The notes beneath the pieces are model-generated. The model saw nothing but the letters and a program-made list of their open reading frames with translations, did no database searches and had not been told where the DNA came from. Below are positions 1 through 5,784 of a stretch of 6,406 bases of DNA, piece by piece (position 1 is the first letter of the stretch; the number at the start of each line of letters is the position of its first letter). A program made the position numbers and the translations under genes. The stretch comes from JAAYHC01 sp964483175 (lineage in GTDB: Bacteria > Bacillota > UBA5301): assembly GCA_964483175.1 (NCBI GenBank), contig CAZAAT010000090.1, positions 1 through 6,406 of the forward strand, given 5' to 3'.

Positions 1-3
1 CGT

Positions 4-765
4 ATGGATTTGCGAGAATCTTTGATCGTTGCGAACTGGAAAATGCACAAAACTGTCGCTGAGGCGGTAGAGCTAGTAGACGGTCTAATTAAGACCGAAC
101 TGTCAGCAGCGCCGATTGAGGTTTTAGTCTGTCCACCGTTTACTGCGCTCTCTGAGGTGGCTAAACTAGTGGCGCAGACCAAGGTTAAACTGGGTGCTCA
201 GAACCTGCATTGGGAAGAGCAAGGTGCTTTTACCGGCGAAATTTCCCCGGTAATGCTGGCTGAGATAGGTTGTGAGTATGTAATAATCGGCCATTCTGAG
301 CGTCGGCAGTATTTTGGTGAAACGAACCAGGATGTCAACCGCAAAGTCAAAGCTGCTCTTGGCCATGGGATCAAGCCGATCATTTGTGTTGGGGAGAGCT
401 TGGCCGAGCGCGAAGCTGGAGTAACCGAAGAGTTGATTCAAGGCCAGGTTCGGGCGGCCCTAGAGGAGCTATCTGCTGCCGAGTTAGCCTCGATAGTGAT
501 CGCCTATGAGCCGATCTGGGCAATTGGTACCGGTAAAACCGCTGATGGGCCGGAGGCCAACCGGATTTGCCGGCTGATTCGGGAGACTATTGCCGAACAA
601 GACTCTGCTGCCGCCGCTGTAGTCCGGATCTTATATGGCGGGAGCGTAAAACCGGAGAACTTCGCTGAATTTATTAGCCAACCCGATATTGATGGGGCTT
701 TAGTTGGCGGGGCAAGCCTCAAGGCAGATCAGTTTGCCGCGATTGCAAAGGTGGCCGGAGCATGA
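4..765 (+). CDS. tpiA: Triose-phosphate isomerase
   Basis: This cytoplasmic glycolytic enzyme interconverts dihydroxyacetone phosphate and glyceraldehyde 3-phosphate. The 253-residue product has the usual length for the family and shows every landmark of the TIM barrel. The substrate-binding Asn11 and Lys13 lie in ANWKMHKT, the electrophilic His97 in IIGHSERR, and the catalytic base Glu169 in AYEPIWAIGTGKTA, whose end forms the mobile loop 6. The phosphate-binding YGGSVKPEN (211-219) and GGASL (235-239) close the barrel. Position 10 is Ala where many homologues have Gly (AGNWKM), a mild variation. The ATG is only 3 bases from the window edge, so its ribosome binding site is not visible. The start is chosen because it leaves a normal ten residues before NWKM. 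The stop overlaps the gpmI start by 4 bp, which indicates translational coupling in a glycolytic operon that begins upstream of this window. Confidence 0.97.
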   Translation: MDLRESLIVANWKMHKTVAEAVELVDGLIKTELSAAPIEVLVCPPFTALSEVAKLVAQTKVKLGAQNLHWEEQGAFTGEISPVMLAEIGCEYVIIGHSERRQYFGETNQDVNRKVKAALGHGIKPIICVGESLAEREAGVTEELIQGQVRAALEELSAAELASIVIAYEPIWAIGTGKTADGPEANRICRLIRETIAEQDSAAAAVVRILYGGSVKPENFAEFISQPDIDGALVGGASLKADQFAAIAKVAGA

Positions 766-2306
766 GTGAATGCGATACACGACCTGTCGCCCTGATCATT
801 CTTGATGGCTTTGGCCTTAGTGATGACGAGGATGGCAATGCGATCAAACATGCCCATACACCCTATCTCGACCATTTGTTTGCGGTTTATCCTCACGCGC
901 GGCTAGAAGCTTCAGGGGAGGCGGTCGGGGTGATGCCCGGACAGATGGGCGACTCCAATATCGGGCATCTTAATCTGGGGGCAGGGCGAATAGTCTATCA
1001 AGATCTTGTGCGGATTAACAAATCCATTAGTGAGCGTGATTTCTTTTCTAATCCCGTCATCCAAGGGGCAATGCGATATGCGCGGGACAAAGGGACCAAG
1101 CTCCATCTTATGGGTTTGGTCTCTCCGGGGGGCGTACATAGTCATACCGATCATTTGTATGCGCTTGTGCAGATGGCGGCCGATTATGGGCTCCAGGATG
1201 TTTTTATCCATGCCTTTCTAGACGGCCGAGATGTTCCGCCTGCCAGTGCCGGCGAGTATCTTTCTGCTTTAAAGGCCAAAATAGATCAGATCGGAATTGG
1301 CAAGATCGCGACAGTATCAGGGCGTTATTATGCGATGGATCGCGATAAGCGCTGGGATAGAGTTGAACAAGCCTATCTGGCTCTGACCTACGGTAAGGGC
1401 AGAATGGCCGAGTCAGCGCGGGAAGCTGTTGAACTTGCTTACGCAGCAGGGGAGACCGATGAGTTTGTAATCCCGACGGTTATTTATCAAGATGGGCATC
1501 CGGTTGCTACGATCGACCCAGATGATGCGGTGATTTTCTTTAATTTCCGCTATGATCGTGCTCGGCAATTGACCCAAGCCTTCATCAGCCAAAATTTTGC
1601 TCATTTTCCGCGTAAGGAGCTGCCAGGACTCTATTATGTTTGTATGACTCGGTATGACGAGAGTATTCAAGCTCCCGTGGCTTTTCCAGCGGTCGATTTG
1701 ACCAACACCTTAGGAGAGTTGCTCAGCAATGCCGGGCTGAGGCAGCTGAGGATTGCAGAAACCGAAAAATACGCCCATGTCACATTTTTCTTCAATGGGG
1801 GTAAGGAAGAGCCTTACCCTGGAGAAGACAGGGTGCTGATTCCTTCACCGCAAGTAGCAACTTATGATCTGCAACCCGAGATGAGTGCGCCCGGAATTAC
1901 CGAGCGGGTATTGACAGAGATCGAGACCGGCAAGTATGACGTAATCATTATGAACTATGCCAACCTTGATATGGTCGGGCATACAGGCGATTTCGGCGCA
2001 GCGGTGCGAGCGGTTGAGACCGTCGACTCCTGTTTGGCACAGGTAGTCGAAAAAATCGTTGAGATTGGCGGAGCGGTTTTGATAACCGGGGATCATGGCA
2101 ATGCGGAGAAAATGGTTGATGCATTGACCGGCCAACCCCATACTGCTCATACAGCTAACAGGGTCCCCTTTATTTGTGTTAGCAAGCGCCAAGTTAGCTT
2201 GCGTGACGGCATACTCGCTGATGTGGCTCCAACATTGTTAGAACTTTTAGGTCTGCCCAAGCCGGCAGAGATGACCGGAAGATCTTTAATTACATCCATT
2301 CAATAA
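762..2306 (+). CDS. gpmI: 2,3-bisphosphoglycerate-independent phosphoglycerate mutase
   Basis: This cytoplasmic enzyme interconverts 3-phosphoglycerate and 2-phosphoglycerate without a bisphosphoglycerate cofactor, using two metal ions (Mn in the Bacillus-type enzymes) and a phosphoserine intermediate. The 514 residues match the family length of about 510. The alkaline-phosphatase-like metal ligands are all present: Asp15 (LDGFG), nucleophile Ser65 (GDSNIGH), Asp403 and His407 (NLDMVGHTGD), Asp444 and His445 (TGDHGNAE) and His463 (PHTAHT). The inserted substrate domain carries HSHTDH (126-131), FLDGRDVPP (152-160), SGRYYAMDRD (186-195), NFRYDRARQ (261-269) and TEKYAHVTFFFNGG (334-347). The ATG sits inside the tpiA stop (ATGA overlap), with an AAGGTGG ribosome site at 748-754. 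Mn-dependent iPGM is characteristic of endospore-forming Firmicutes, where its pH sensitivity is linked to 3-PGA storage in spores. Whether this organism sporulates cannot be judged here. Confidence 0.97.
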   Translation: MSECDTRPVALIILDGFGLSDDEDGNAIKHAHTPYLDHLFAVYPHARLEASGEAVGVMPGQMGDSNIGHLNLGAGRIVYQDLVRINKSISERDFFSNPVIQGAMRYARDKGTKLHLMGLVSPGGVHSHTDHLYALVQMAADYGLQDVFIHAFLDGRDVPPASAGEYLSALKAKIDQIGIGKIATVSGRYYAMDRDKRWDRVEQAYLALTYGKGRMAESAREAVELAYAAGETDEFVIPTVIYQDGHPVATIDPDDAVIFFNFRYDRARQLTQAFISQNFAHFPRKELPGLYYVCMTRYDESIQAPVAFPAVDLTNTLGELLSNAGLRQLRIAETEKYAHVTFFFNGGKEEPYPGEDRVLIPSPQVATYDLQPEMSAPGITERVLTEIETGKYDVIIMNYANLDMVGHTGDFGAAVRAVETVDSCLAQVVEKIVEIGGAVLITGDHGNAEKMVDALTGQPHTAHTANRVPFICVSKRQVSLRDGILADVAPTLLELLGLPKPAEMTGRSLITSIQ

Positions 2307-2323
2307 GAGTAGGGGGTTTTTCA

Positions 2324-3607
2324 ATGGAGATTGCCGAGGTTTATGGTAGACAGATCCTTGATTCGCGCGGTAATCCAACCATCGAGGTGGAGGTCTGGAC
2401 CGAAGCAGGTGCTCATGGGAGAGCAGCTGTTCCTTCTGGGGCATCGACAGGAGCTTTTGAGGCGGTCGAACTTCGAGATGGCGATCAAGCGTTTTATAAT
2501 GGTAAGAGTGTTTTGCAAGCGGTTAAGAATGTTAATGAGGTGCTGGGTCCGGCTATTTTAGGCATGGAGGTTACCGACCAGCCAGGAATCGATCAGGCAC
2601 TTATCGAGCTAGATGGGACGCCAAATAAAGGCAAACTGGGGGCCAATGCAATCCTCGGTATTTCCCTGGCGGTTGCCAAAGCGGCAGCCCACGAGAACGG
2701 ACTGTCCCTCTATCAATATCTTGGCGGGGTTAACGCGAAGACTCTGCCGGTGCCAATGATGAACATCTTAAACGGCGGCAAACACGCTGATAACAATGTA
2801 GACATCCAAGAGTTCATGATTATGCCGGTTGGCGCAGAGACGTTTAGTGATGGTCTCCGTATGGGAGTCGAAGTTTTTCACGCGCTTAAATCCGTCTTAC
2901 ACAGTCGGGGACTTAGCACTGCAGTCGGCGATGAGGGCGGATTTGCTCCGAACCTTGCCTCGAATGAAGAGGCTTTGGAGGTAATTATCTCCGCAATTCA
3001 AAAGGCCGGGTATACGCCGGGAACCGACATTGCGCTGGCTTTAGATGTGGCGGCAACCGAGATGTTCAGTGATGGCAAGTATAATTTTGCCGGTGAGGGC
3101 AAGGTCTTAAGCGGCCCGGAGGTCATCGAGTTTTACTCCCGGTTGGTGGAGAAATATCCGATTGTCTCCATCGAAGACGGTTTGAGTGAGGATGAGTGGT
3201 CAGATTGGCAAGTGCTAACCGAGACACTCGGTGATAAGGTTCAACTAGTCGGCGATGATCTTTTTGTCACCAACACTGAACGTTTGGCTAAGGGTATCGA
3301 AGAACGGGTTGGTAATGCTATTTTGATCAAGGTGAACCAAATCGGGACCTTAACTGAGACTTTTGATGCAATCGAAATGGCCAAGCGGGCTGGTTATACG
3401 GCAGTAATTTCCCATCGGAGCGGCGAAACCGAAGACACCACAATAGCCGATATTGCCGTGGCCACCAATGCCGGACAAATAAAGACCGGGGCACCTTCAC
3501 GTACCGATCGGGTGGCCAAATATAATCAGTTACTCAGAATCGAAGATGAGCTAGATACCGTAGCAAGCTACCTCGGCTGGAAGGCCTTTTATAACCTCAG
3601 CCTATAA
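2324..3607 (+). CDS. eno: Enolase (phosphopyruvate hydratase)
   Basis: Enolase dehydrates 2-phosphoglycerate to phosphoenolpyruvate with two Mg ions; it acts in the cytoplasm and is often also found in RNA degradosome-like complexes. The 427-residue protein is full length. The N-terminal domain opens with ILDSRGNPTIEVEV (11-24) and the PSGASTGAFEAVELRDGD loop (37-54), whose Ser41 binds the second metal. The barrel carries Glu204 in VGDEGGFAPN, metal ligands Asp241 (ALDVAATE), Glu284 (SIEDGL) and Asp311 (VGDDLFVTN), catalytic Lys336 in LIKVNQIGTLTE and the signature SHRSGETEDTTIADIAV (363-379). The ATG follows an AGGGGG ribosome site at 2311-2316. The gene lies 17 bp after gpmI and is almost certainly cotranscribed with it, so the last three visible genes cover successive steps toward PEP. 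No convincing intrinsic terminator follows the stop, so some transcription probably runs on into secG. Confidence 0.98.
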   Translation: MEIAEVYGRQILDSRGNPTIEVEVWTEAGAHGRAAVPSGASTGAFEAVELRDGDQAFYNGKSVLQAVKNVNEVLGPAILGMEVTDQPGIDQALIELDGTPNKGKLGANAILGISLAVAKAAAHENGLSLYQYLGGVNAKTLPVPMMNILNGGKHADNNVDIQEFMIMPVGAETFSDGLRMGVEVFHALKSVLHSRGLSTAVGDEGGFAPNLASNEEALEVIISAIQKAGYTPGTDIALALDVAATEMFSDGKYNFAGEGKVLSGPEVIEFYSRLVEKYPIVSIEDGLSEDEWSDWQVLTETLGDKVQLVGDDLFVTNTERLAKGIEERVGNAILIKVNQIGTLTETFDAIEMAKRAGYTAVISHRSGETEDTTIADIAVATNAGQIKTGAPSRTDRVAKYNQLLRIEDELDTVASYLGWKAFYNLSL

Positions 3608-3625
3608 CGAAGCTAAGCTGGTTTT

Positions 3626-3644
3626 CTTGGCAGTAGTCGCCAAG
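3626..3644 (+). promoter_or_regulatory. Short dyad overlapping the secG -35 box
   Basis: CTTGGC (3626-3631) and GCCAAG (3639-3644) form a perfect 6-bp inverted repeat around a 7-base spacer. The left arm contains most of the -35 hexamer TTGGCA. It could be an operator half-site pair or simply a small hairpin. It is not followed by a T-tract, so it is not a convincing terminator for eno. The function is unknown. Confidence 0.35.
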
Positions 3645-3655
3645 TATGATATACT
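3627..3655 (+). promoter_or_regulatory. Sigma-A-type promoter of secG
   Basis: TTGGCA (3627-3632) and TATACT (3650-3655) each match the vegetative sigma-factor consensus at five of six bases and are separated by the ideal 17 bp. A TG dinucleotide one base before the -10 box (3647-3648) makes it an extended -10 promoter, as is common in Gram-positive bacteria. Transcription should start near 3662, about 30 bases before the secG ATG. This gives secG its own expression in addition to any read-through from the glycolytic operon. Confidence 0.75.
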
Positions 3656-3691
3656 AACCTGAGAAATGTTGATTGAGGAGGATGCCGCGCC

Positions 3692-3913
3692 ATGGAAACT
3701 TTCATGTACGTTTTCCAAATACTAGTTTCACTCGGTTTAATTGCGGTCGTAACCGTACAGTCAAGTAAGGGAGAAGGTTTGGGATCGATTGGCGGCGGAG
3801 CCCAATTATTCTTCAATAAAGAAAAAGGGCTTGATGCGGTTCTAACTAAAGCCACTACGATTTTAGCTATAGTTTTCATGCTATCATCGCTCTTAGTTGC
3901 TTTTATCAGCTGA
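3692..3913 (+). CDS. secG: Preprotein translocase subunit SecG
   Basis: SecG is a small accessory subunit of the SecYEG protein-conducting channel in the cytoplasmic membrane and assists SecA-driven export. The 73-residue protein has the expected two membrane segments (about residues 4-22 and 54-72). They are joined by the family loop, with VQSSKGEGLGSIGGGAQLF (22-40) and the conserved GLDAVLTK (46-53) just before the second helix. The ATG at 3692 is chosen because GAGGAGGA (3675-3682) lies 9 bases upstream; the in-frame Met5 codon would be too far from it. The gene follows eno, as in many Firmicutes, but has its own promoter and is closed by a strong terminator. The exported cytochromes further along would be Sec substrates, though nothing ties secG to them specifically. 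Confidence 0.95.
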   Translation: METFMYVFQILVSLGLIAVVTVQSSKGEGLGSIGGGAQLFFNKEKGLDAVLTKATTILAIVFMLSSLLVAFIS

Positions 3914-3936
3914 TTCTCGGTTATTCTGGCAGGATT

Positions 3937-3960
3937 AATGCGCCTATTGGCGCATTTTTT
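3937..3960 (+). terminator. Intrinsic terminator after secG
   Basis: AATGCGCC (3937-3944) pairs perfectly with GGCGCATT (3949-3956) across a TATT loop. The stem runs directly into a T-tract (3955-3960). It lies 24 bases after the secG stop and should separate secG from the HD gene and smpB. Confidence 0.88.
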
Positions 3961-3975
3961 CTCTAAGGGTATTAT
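3947..3975 (+). promoter_or_regulatory. Possible promoter of the HD gene and smpB
   Basis: TTGGCG (3947-3952) and TATTAT (3970-3975) are 17 bp apart and match the sigma-A boxes at four and five of six bases. The -35 box lies inside the right arm of the secG terminator. Initiation near 3982 would leave a leader of only about 14 bases, just enough to hold the GGAGGA ribosome site. This site is plausible because the terminator would otherwise isolate the two downstream genes, but it is unproven. Confidence 0.45.
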
Positions 3976-3995
3976 GTTTTAATGGAGGAATTACA

Positions 3996-4550
3996 GTGAT
4001 CGCAAGGGAAGAGGCTTTAGCCGCTGTCCAACGGAATGTGAAAAACAAAAATCTTTTGAAACACATGTACGCTGTTGAAGCGATCATGCGGGCTTTGGCA
4101 GTTCATTTTGTTGAAAATCCCGACCGCTGGGGCTTGGCAGGTCTGGTGCACGATATCGATTATGACCAGACCGCAAAGGATCCACATGCTCATAGTCTGG
4201 TAGCCGCTGAAATACTTGAGGCGATGGGGGTAGACCGTGATATTATTTATGCGGTCAAATGTCATAATCCGGCGCATGGATTGCCCCGTAATCGTAAGAT
4301 TGATAAGGCTTTGTACGCTGCTGATCCTTTAAGCGGATTGATTGTTGCGGCAGCCTTAATTCATCCAGACAAGAAATTGAGCTCCATTGATACTCAATTT
4401 GTTGTCAACCGATTCGGCGAAAAGGGCTTTGCCAGAGGGGCTAACCGGGAGCAAATCAGTTCATGTTCAGAGTTAGGTCTGGACTTGGAGCAATTTATCG
4501 AGATTGGTCTGGTAGGGATGCAGGCAATCAGTGATGAACTAGGCCTTTAA
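3996..4550 (+). CDS. HD-domain (HDIG-type) phosphohydrolase-like protein
   Basis: This is a 184-residue soluble protein of the HD superfamily, whose members are metal-dependent phosphohydrolases acting on nucleotides or other phosphoesters. The substrate of this subfamily is not known to me. Visible metal ligands are His23 (LLKHMYAVEAI), the His52-Asp53 doublet (LAGLVHDIDYD), His64 or His66, His90 (VKCHNPAH) and Asp110 (YAADPLSGLIVAAALI). The C-terminal half, with GFARGANREQI (144-154) and SELGLDLEQF (158-167), looks like a conserved family extension. The protein has no signal peptide, membrane segment or fused sensor domain. It starts at GTG 3996, with GGAGGA (3984-3989) 6 bases upstream. 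It sits 14 bp before smpB and is probably cotranscribed with it. It occupies the place where many Firmicutes carry rnr, so a link to RNA or nucleotide metabolism is tempting but only inferred. Confidence 0.88.
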   Translation: MIAREEALAAVQRNVKNKNLLKHMYAVEAIMRALAVHFVENPDRWGLAGLVHDIDYDQTAKDPHAHSLVAAEILEAMGVDRDIIYAVKCHNPAHGLPRNRKIDKALYAADPLSGLIVAAALIHPDKKLSSIDTQFVVNRFGEKGFARGANREQISSCSELGLDLEQFIEIGLVGMQAISDELGL

Positions 4551-4564
4551 AGGGGGACGATTGG

Positions 4565-5032
4565 GTGGCGAAGGATGCAAAAACGCTCGCTACTAACCGT
4601 AAGGCTCGCCATGAATATCATATTCTGGAGACCATCGAAGCCGGTATCGTGCTCAAGGGCACTGAAATAAAGTCGGTTCGCAATGGACGCGTAAACCTCA
4701 AGGATAGCTTTGCCCGGGTTGAGCGGGGTGAAGTGATCGTGTATAACCTGCATATCAGCCCATATGATTTCGGTAACCGCGAAAACCATGATCCCCTTAG
4801 ACCACGCAAGCTTCTGTTGCACCGCGATGAAATTAGACGCCTGGTCGGAAAAACTCAGGAGAAAGGGATGACCCTGATCCCGCTTTCGATTTACATTCGT
4901 AATGGGTATGCCAAGGTAGAACTGGCCCTGGCTAAAGGCAAAAAACTCTACGATAAACGCGATGACCTCAAGGAACGCGAAATGAACCGAGAGATTGAGC
5001 GAGCCTTTCGCGAACGCACCAAAATGCTATAA
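4565..5032 (+). CDS. smpB: SsrA-binding protein SmpB
   Basis: SmpB binds the tRNA-like domain of tmRNA and brings it to stalled ribosomes for trans-translation. The 155-residue protein has the normal length. The OB-fold core shows NRKARHEYHI (11-20), AGIVLKGTEIKSVRNGRVNL (26-45), DSFARV (47-52) and HISPYDFGNRENHDPLRPRK (63-82). The basic C-terminal tail (about 125-155) begins with GKKLYDKRDDLKERE; it enters the empty mRNA channel and is essential in studied homologues. The start is GTG 4565, with AGGGGGA just after the HD gene stop (4551-4557) as the ribosome site. The gene is the second of a two-gene unit with the HD gene. The usual partner genes rnr and ssrA are absent from the flanks visible here, so tmRNA must be encoded elsewhere in the genome. 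Confidence 0.97.
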   Translation: MAKDAKTLATNRKARHEYHILETIEAGIVLKGTEIKSVRNGRVNLKDSFARVERGEVIVYNLHISPYDFGNRENHDPLRPRKLLLHRDEIRRLVGKTQEKGMTLIPLSIYIRNGYAKVELALAKGKKLYDKRDDLKEREMNREIERAFRERTKML

Positions 5033-5045
5033 CTCAGATTAAAGA

Positions 5046-5070
5046 ACCGGGCAATTGCCCGGTCTATTTT
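5046..5070. terminator. Bidirectional terminator between smpB and the leftward cytochrome gene
   Basis: ACCGGGC (5046-5052) and GCCCGGT (5057-5063) form a 7-bp GC-rich stem with an AATT loop. On the + strand it is followed by CTATTTT, and on the - strand by TCTTTAAT, so both sides have short, imperfect T-rich tails. It lies 13 bases after the smpB stop and 16 bases after the stop of the convergent cytochrome gene, and so probably serves both. Confidence 0.72.
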
Positions 5071-5079
5071 GGTGATCAT

Positions 5080-5604
5080 TTATTTGTCGTGACAGTCCCG
5101 GCATAGTTGCCCTTGGTCCATCTGATCGCGTAGGAAATATGGATAACCTTTGGCATTATGGGTATCATGGCAAGAAGTGCAGCCGATGAGGTTGTCTTTC
5201 CCATAAAAGATTATTCCTTTAGCTTTGGCCTCCTCAATTGAAACGAAGCCGGGATGATCGACCGGCATCGGAACATCAACCGGGTGATGGAAGGTAAAAT
5301 CCTGAATAAACTTGCGATCTACTTTGTCTTCAGATATATTACACGCCCCTGAATGGCAGGCCAGGCAGACAAGGGATGCCTTGACCTGGACCGGCTCCCC
5401 ATTGATTGTCGCTTGTGGGGGAGAATTAACATATATGTGACAGGGTGTGCACGGTTTACCGGACTCTTTGAAAGGGTTATCAGGATCTTGTCTGGAAAAA
5501 TCGTGCTTTGTACCCGGCAATCCGGCGGCCAATACAAGAGCACTGCATACCTGCAGCAAAAGAATTACCACCATCACAGTTTTTAGTAGCAGTGACCTGG
5601 ACAT
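5080..5604 (-). CDS. Exported tetrahaem c-type cytochrome
   Basis: This 174-residue protein carries four haem c attachment motifs: CTPCH (52-56), CLACH (80-84), CTSCH (142-146) and CRDCH (168-172). An N-terminal segment (about 4-27, basic start then hydrophobic) looks like a Sec signal peptide, with probable cleavage around VLA-AG (24-28). Cys20 does not sit in a proper lipobox. Free histidines His34, His106/His107, His117 and His149 could supply distal ligands, so four bis-His low-potential haems are plausible. The motif pairs and the HHPVDVP segment resemble the doubled-CXXCH/cytochrome c3-like families. It would act outside the membrane as an electron carrier; partners and substrate are unknown. 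The start is supported by a perfect ribosome site. It is convergent with smpB and divergent from a related cytochrome gene. It lacks the extra His after the first CXXCH and has an unpaired Cys88. Confidence 0.87.
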   Translation of the reverse strand: MSRSLLLKTVMVVILLLQVCSALVLAAGLPGTKHDFSRQDPDNPFKESGKPCTPCHIYVNSPPQATINGEPVQVKASLVCLACHSGACNISEDKVDRKFIQDFTFHHPVDVPMPVDHPGFVSIEEAKAKGIIFYGKDNLIGCTSCHDTHNAKGYPYFLRDQMDQGQLCRDCHDK

Positions 5605-5608
5605 TGAT

Positions 5609-5619
5609 TCACCTCCTTT
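5609..5619 (-). promoter_or_regulatory. Perfect ribosome binding site of the leftward cytochrome gene
   Basis: Read on the - strand, the bases are AAAGGAGGTGA, an 11-base complement of the 3' end of Firmicute 16S rRNA. The GGAGG core lies 7 bases before the ATG at 5604. This fixes the start and suggests strong translation once the gene is transcribed. Confidence 0.85.
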
Positions 5620-5717
5620 GTTAGCGACAACTCATATCTATTCCATAGTTTAGAGGTAAATTCAATATAGATTGCGCTATAACCTTTTTCTGGAAGCCGA
5701 TTTTTCCCATTTGTTGG

Positions 5718-5746
5718 TTGAATAAAGCCGCAACTAATGGTAAAAT
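5718..5746 (+). promoter_or_regulatory. Sigma-A-type promoter of the rightward cytochrome gene
   Basis: TTGAAT (5718-5723) and TAAAAT (5741-5746) are separated by exactly 17 bp and match the consensus at four and five of six bases. TG at 5738-5739 provides an extended -10 element. Transcription should start near 5753, about 32 bases before the ATG. I found no clear operator dyad around it. Confidence 0.65.
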
Positions 5747-5768
5747 ATAGAACATAATACCATATCTT

Positions 5769-5775
5769 GGAGGGG
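5769..5775 (+). promoter_or_regulatory. Ribosome binding site that fixes the rightward cytochrome start
   Basis: GGAGGGG lies 9 bases before the ATG at 5785. An in-frame TTG at 5767 overlaps this site and would add six residues, but it has no ribosome site of its own and would put a non-basic stretch before the signal peptide. The ATG is therefore preferred. Confidence 0.8.
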
Positions 5776-5784
5776 AACAGAGTT

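Noticed and set aside
166..441. Open frame of 91 codons on the - strand inside tpiA
   Set aside because: It is antisense to an intact, highly conserved gene, its protein has no recognisable features, and no ribosome site was evident. The other antisense and shifted frames in tpiA, gpmI, eno, the HD gene and smpB were dropped for the same reason.
3608..3645. Terminator for eno
   Set aside because: The AGCT repeats and the 6-bp CTTGGC/GCCAAG dyad are weak and lack a following T-tract.
5137..5604. Lipoprotein reading of the leftward cytochrome through Cys20
   Set aside because: The residues before Cys20 (LLLQV) do not form a lipobox, because Val stands where Gly, Ala or Ser is needed. A signal peptidase I site follows a few residues later.
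5353..5653. Overlapping + strand open frames opposite the leftward cytochrome gene
   Set aside because: The opposite strand has a signal peptide, four CXXCH motifs and a perfect ribosome site. The + strand frames have none of these.
5640..5670. Possible promoter for the leftward cytochrome gene (TTGAAT at 5665-5660 or TATATT at 5669-5664 on the - strand)
   Set aside because: Neither hexamer has a good partner at 16-18 bp, so no specific promoter is called. The gene must have one in or near this gap, or depend on another sigma factor or activator.
5767..5784. TTG start at 5767 for the rightward cytochrome
   Set aside because: The TTG overlaps the GGAGGGG ribosome site that serves the ATG at 5785.
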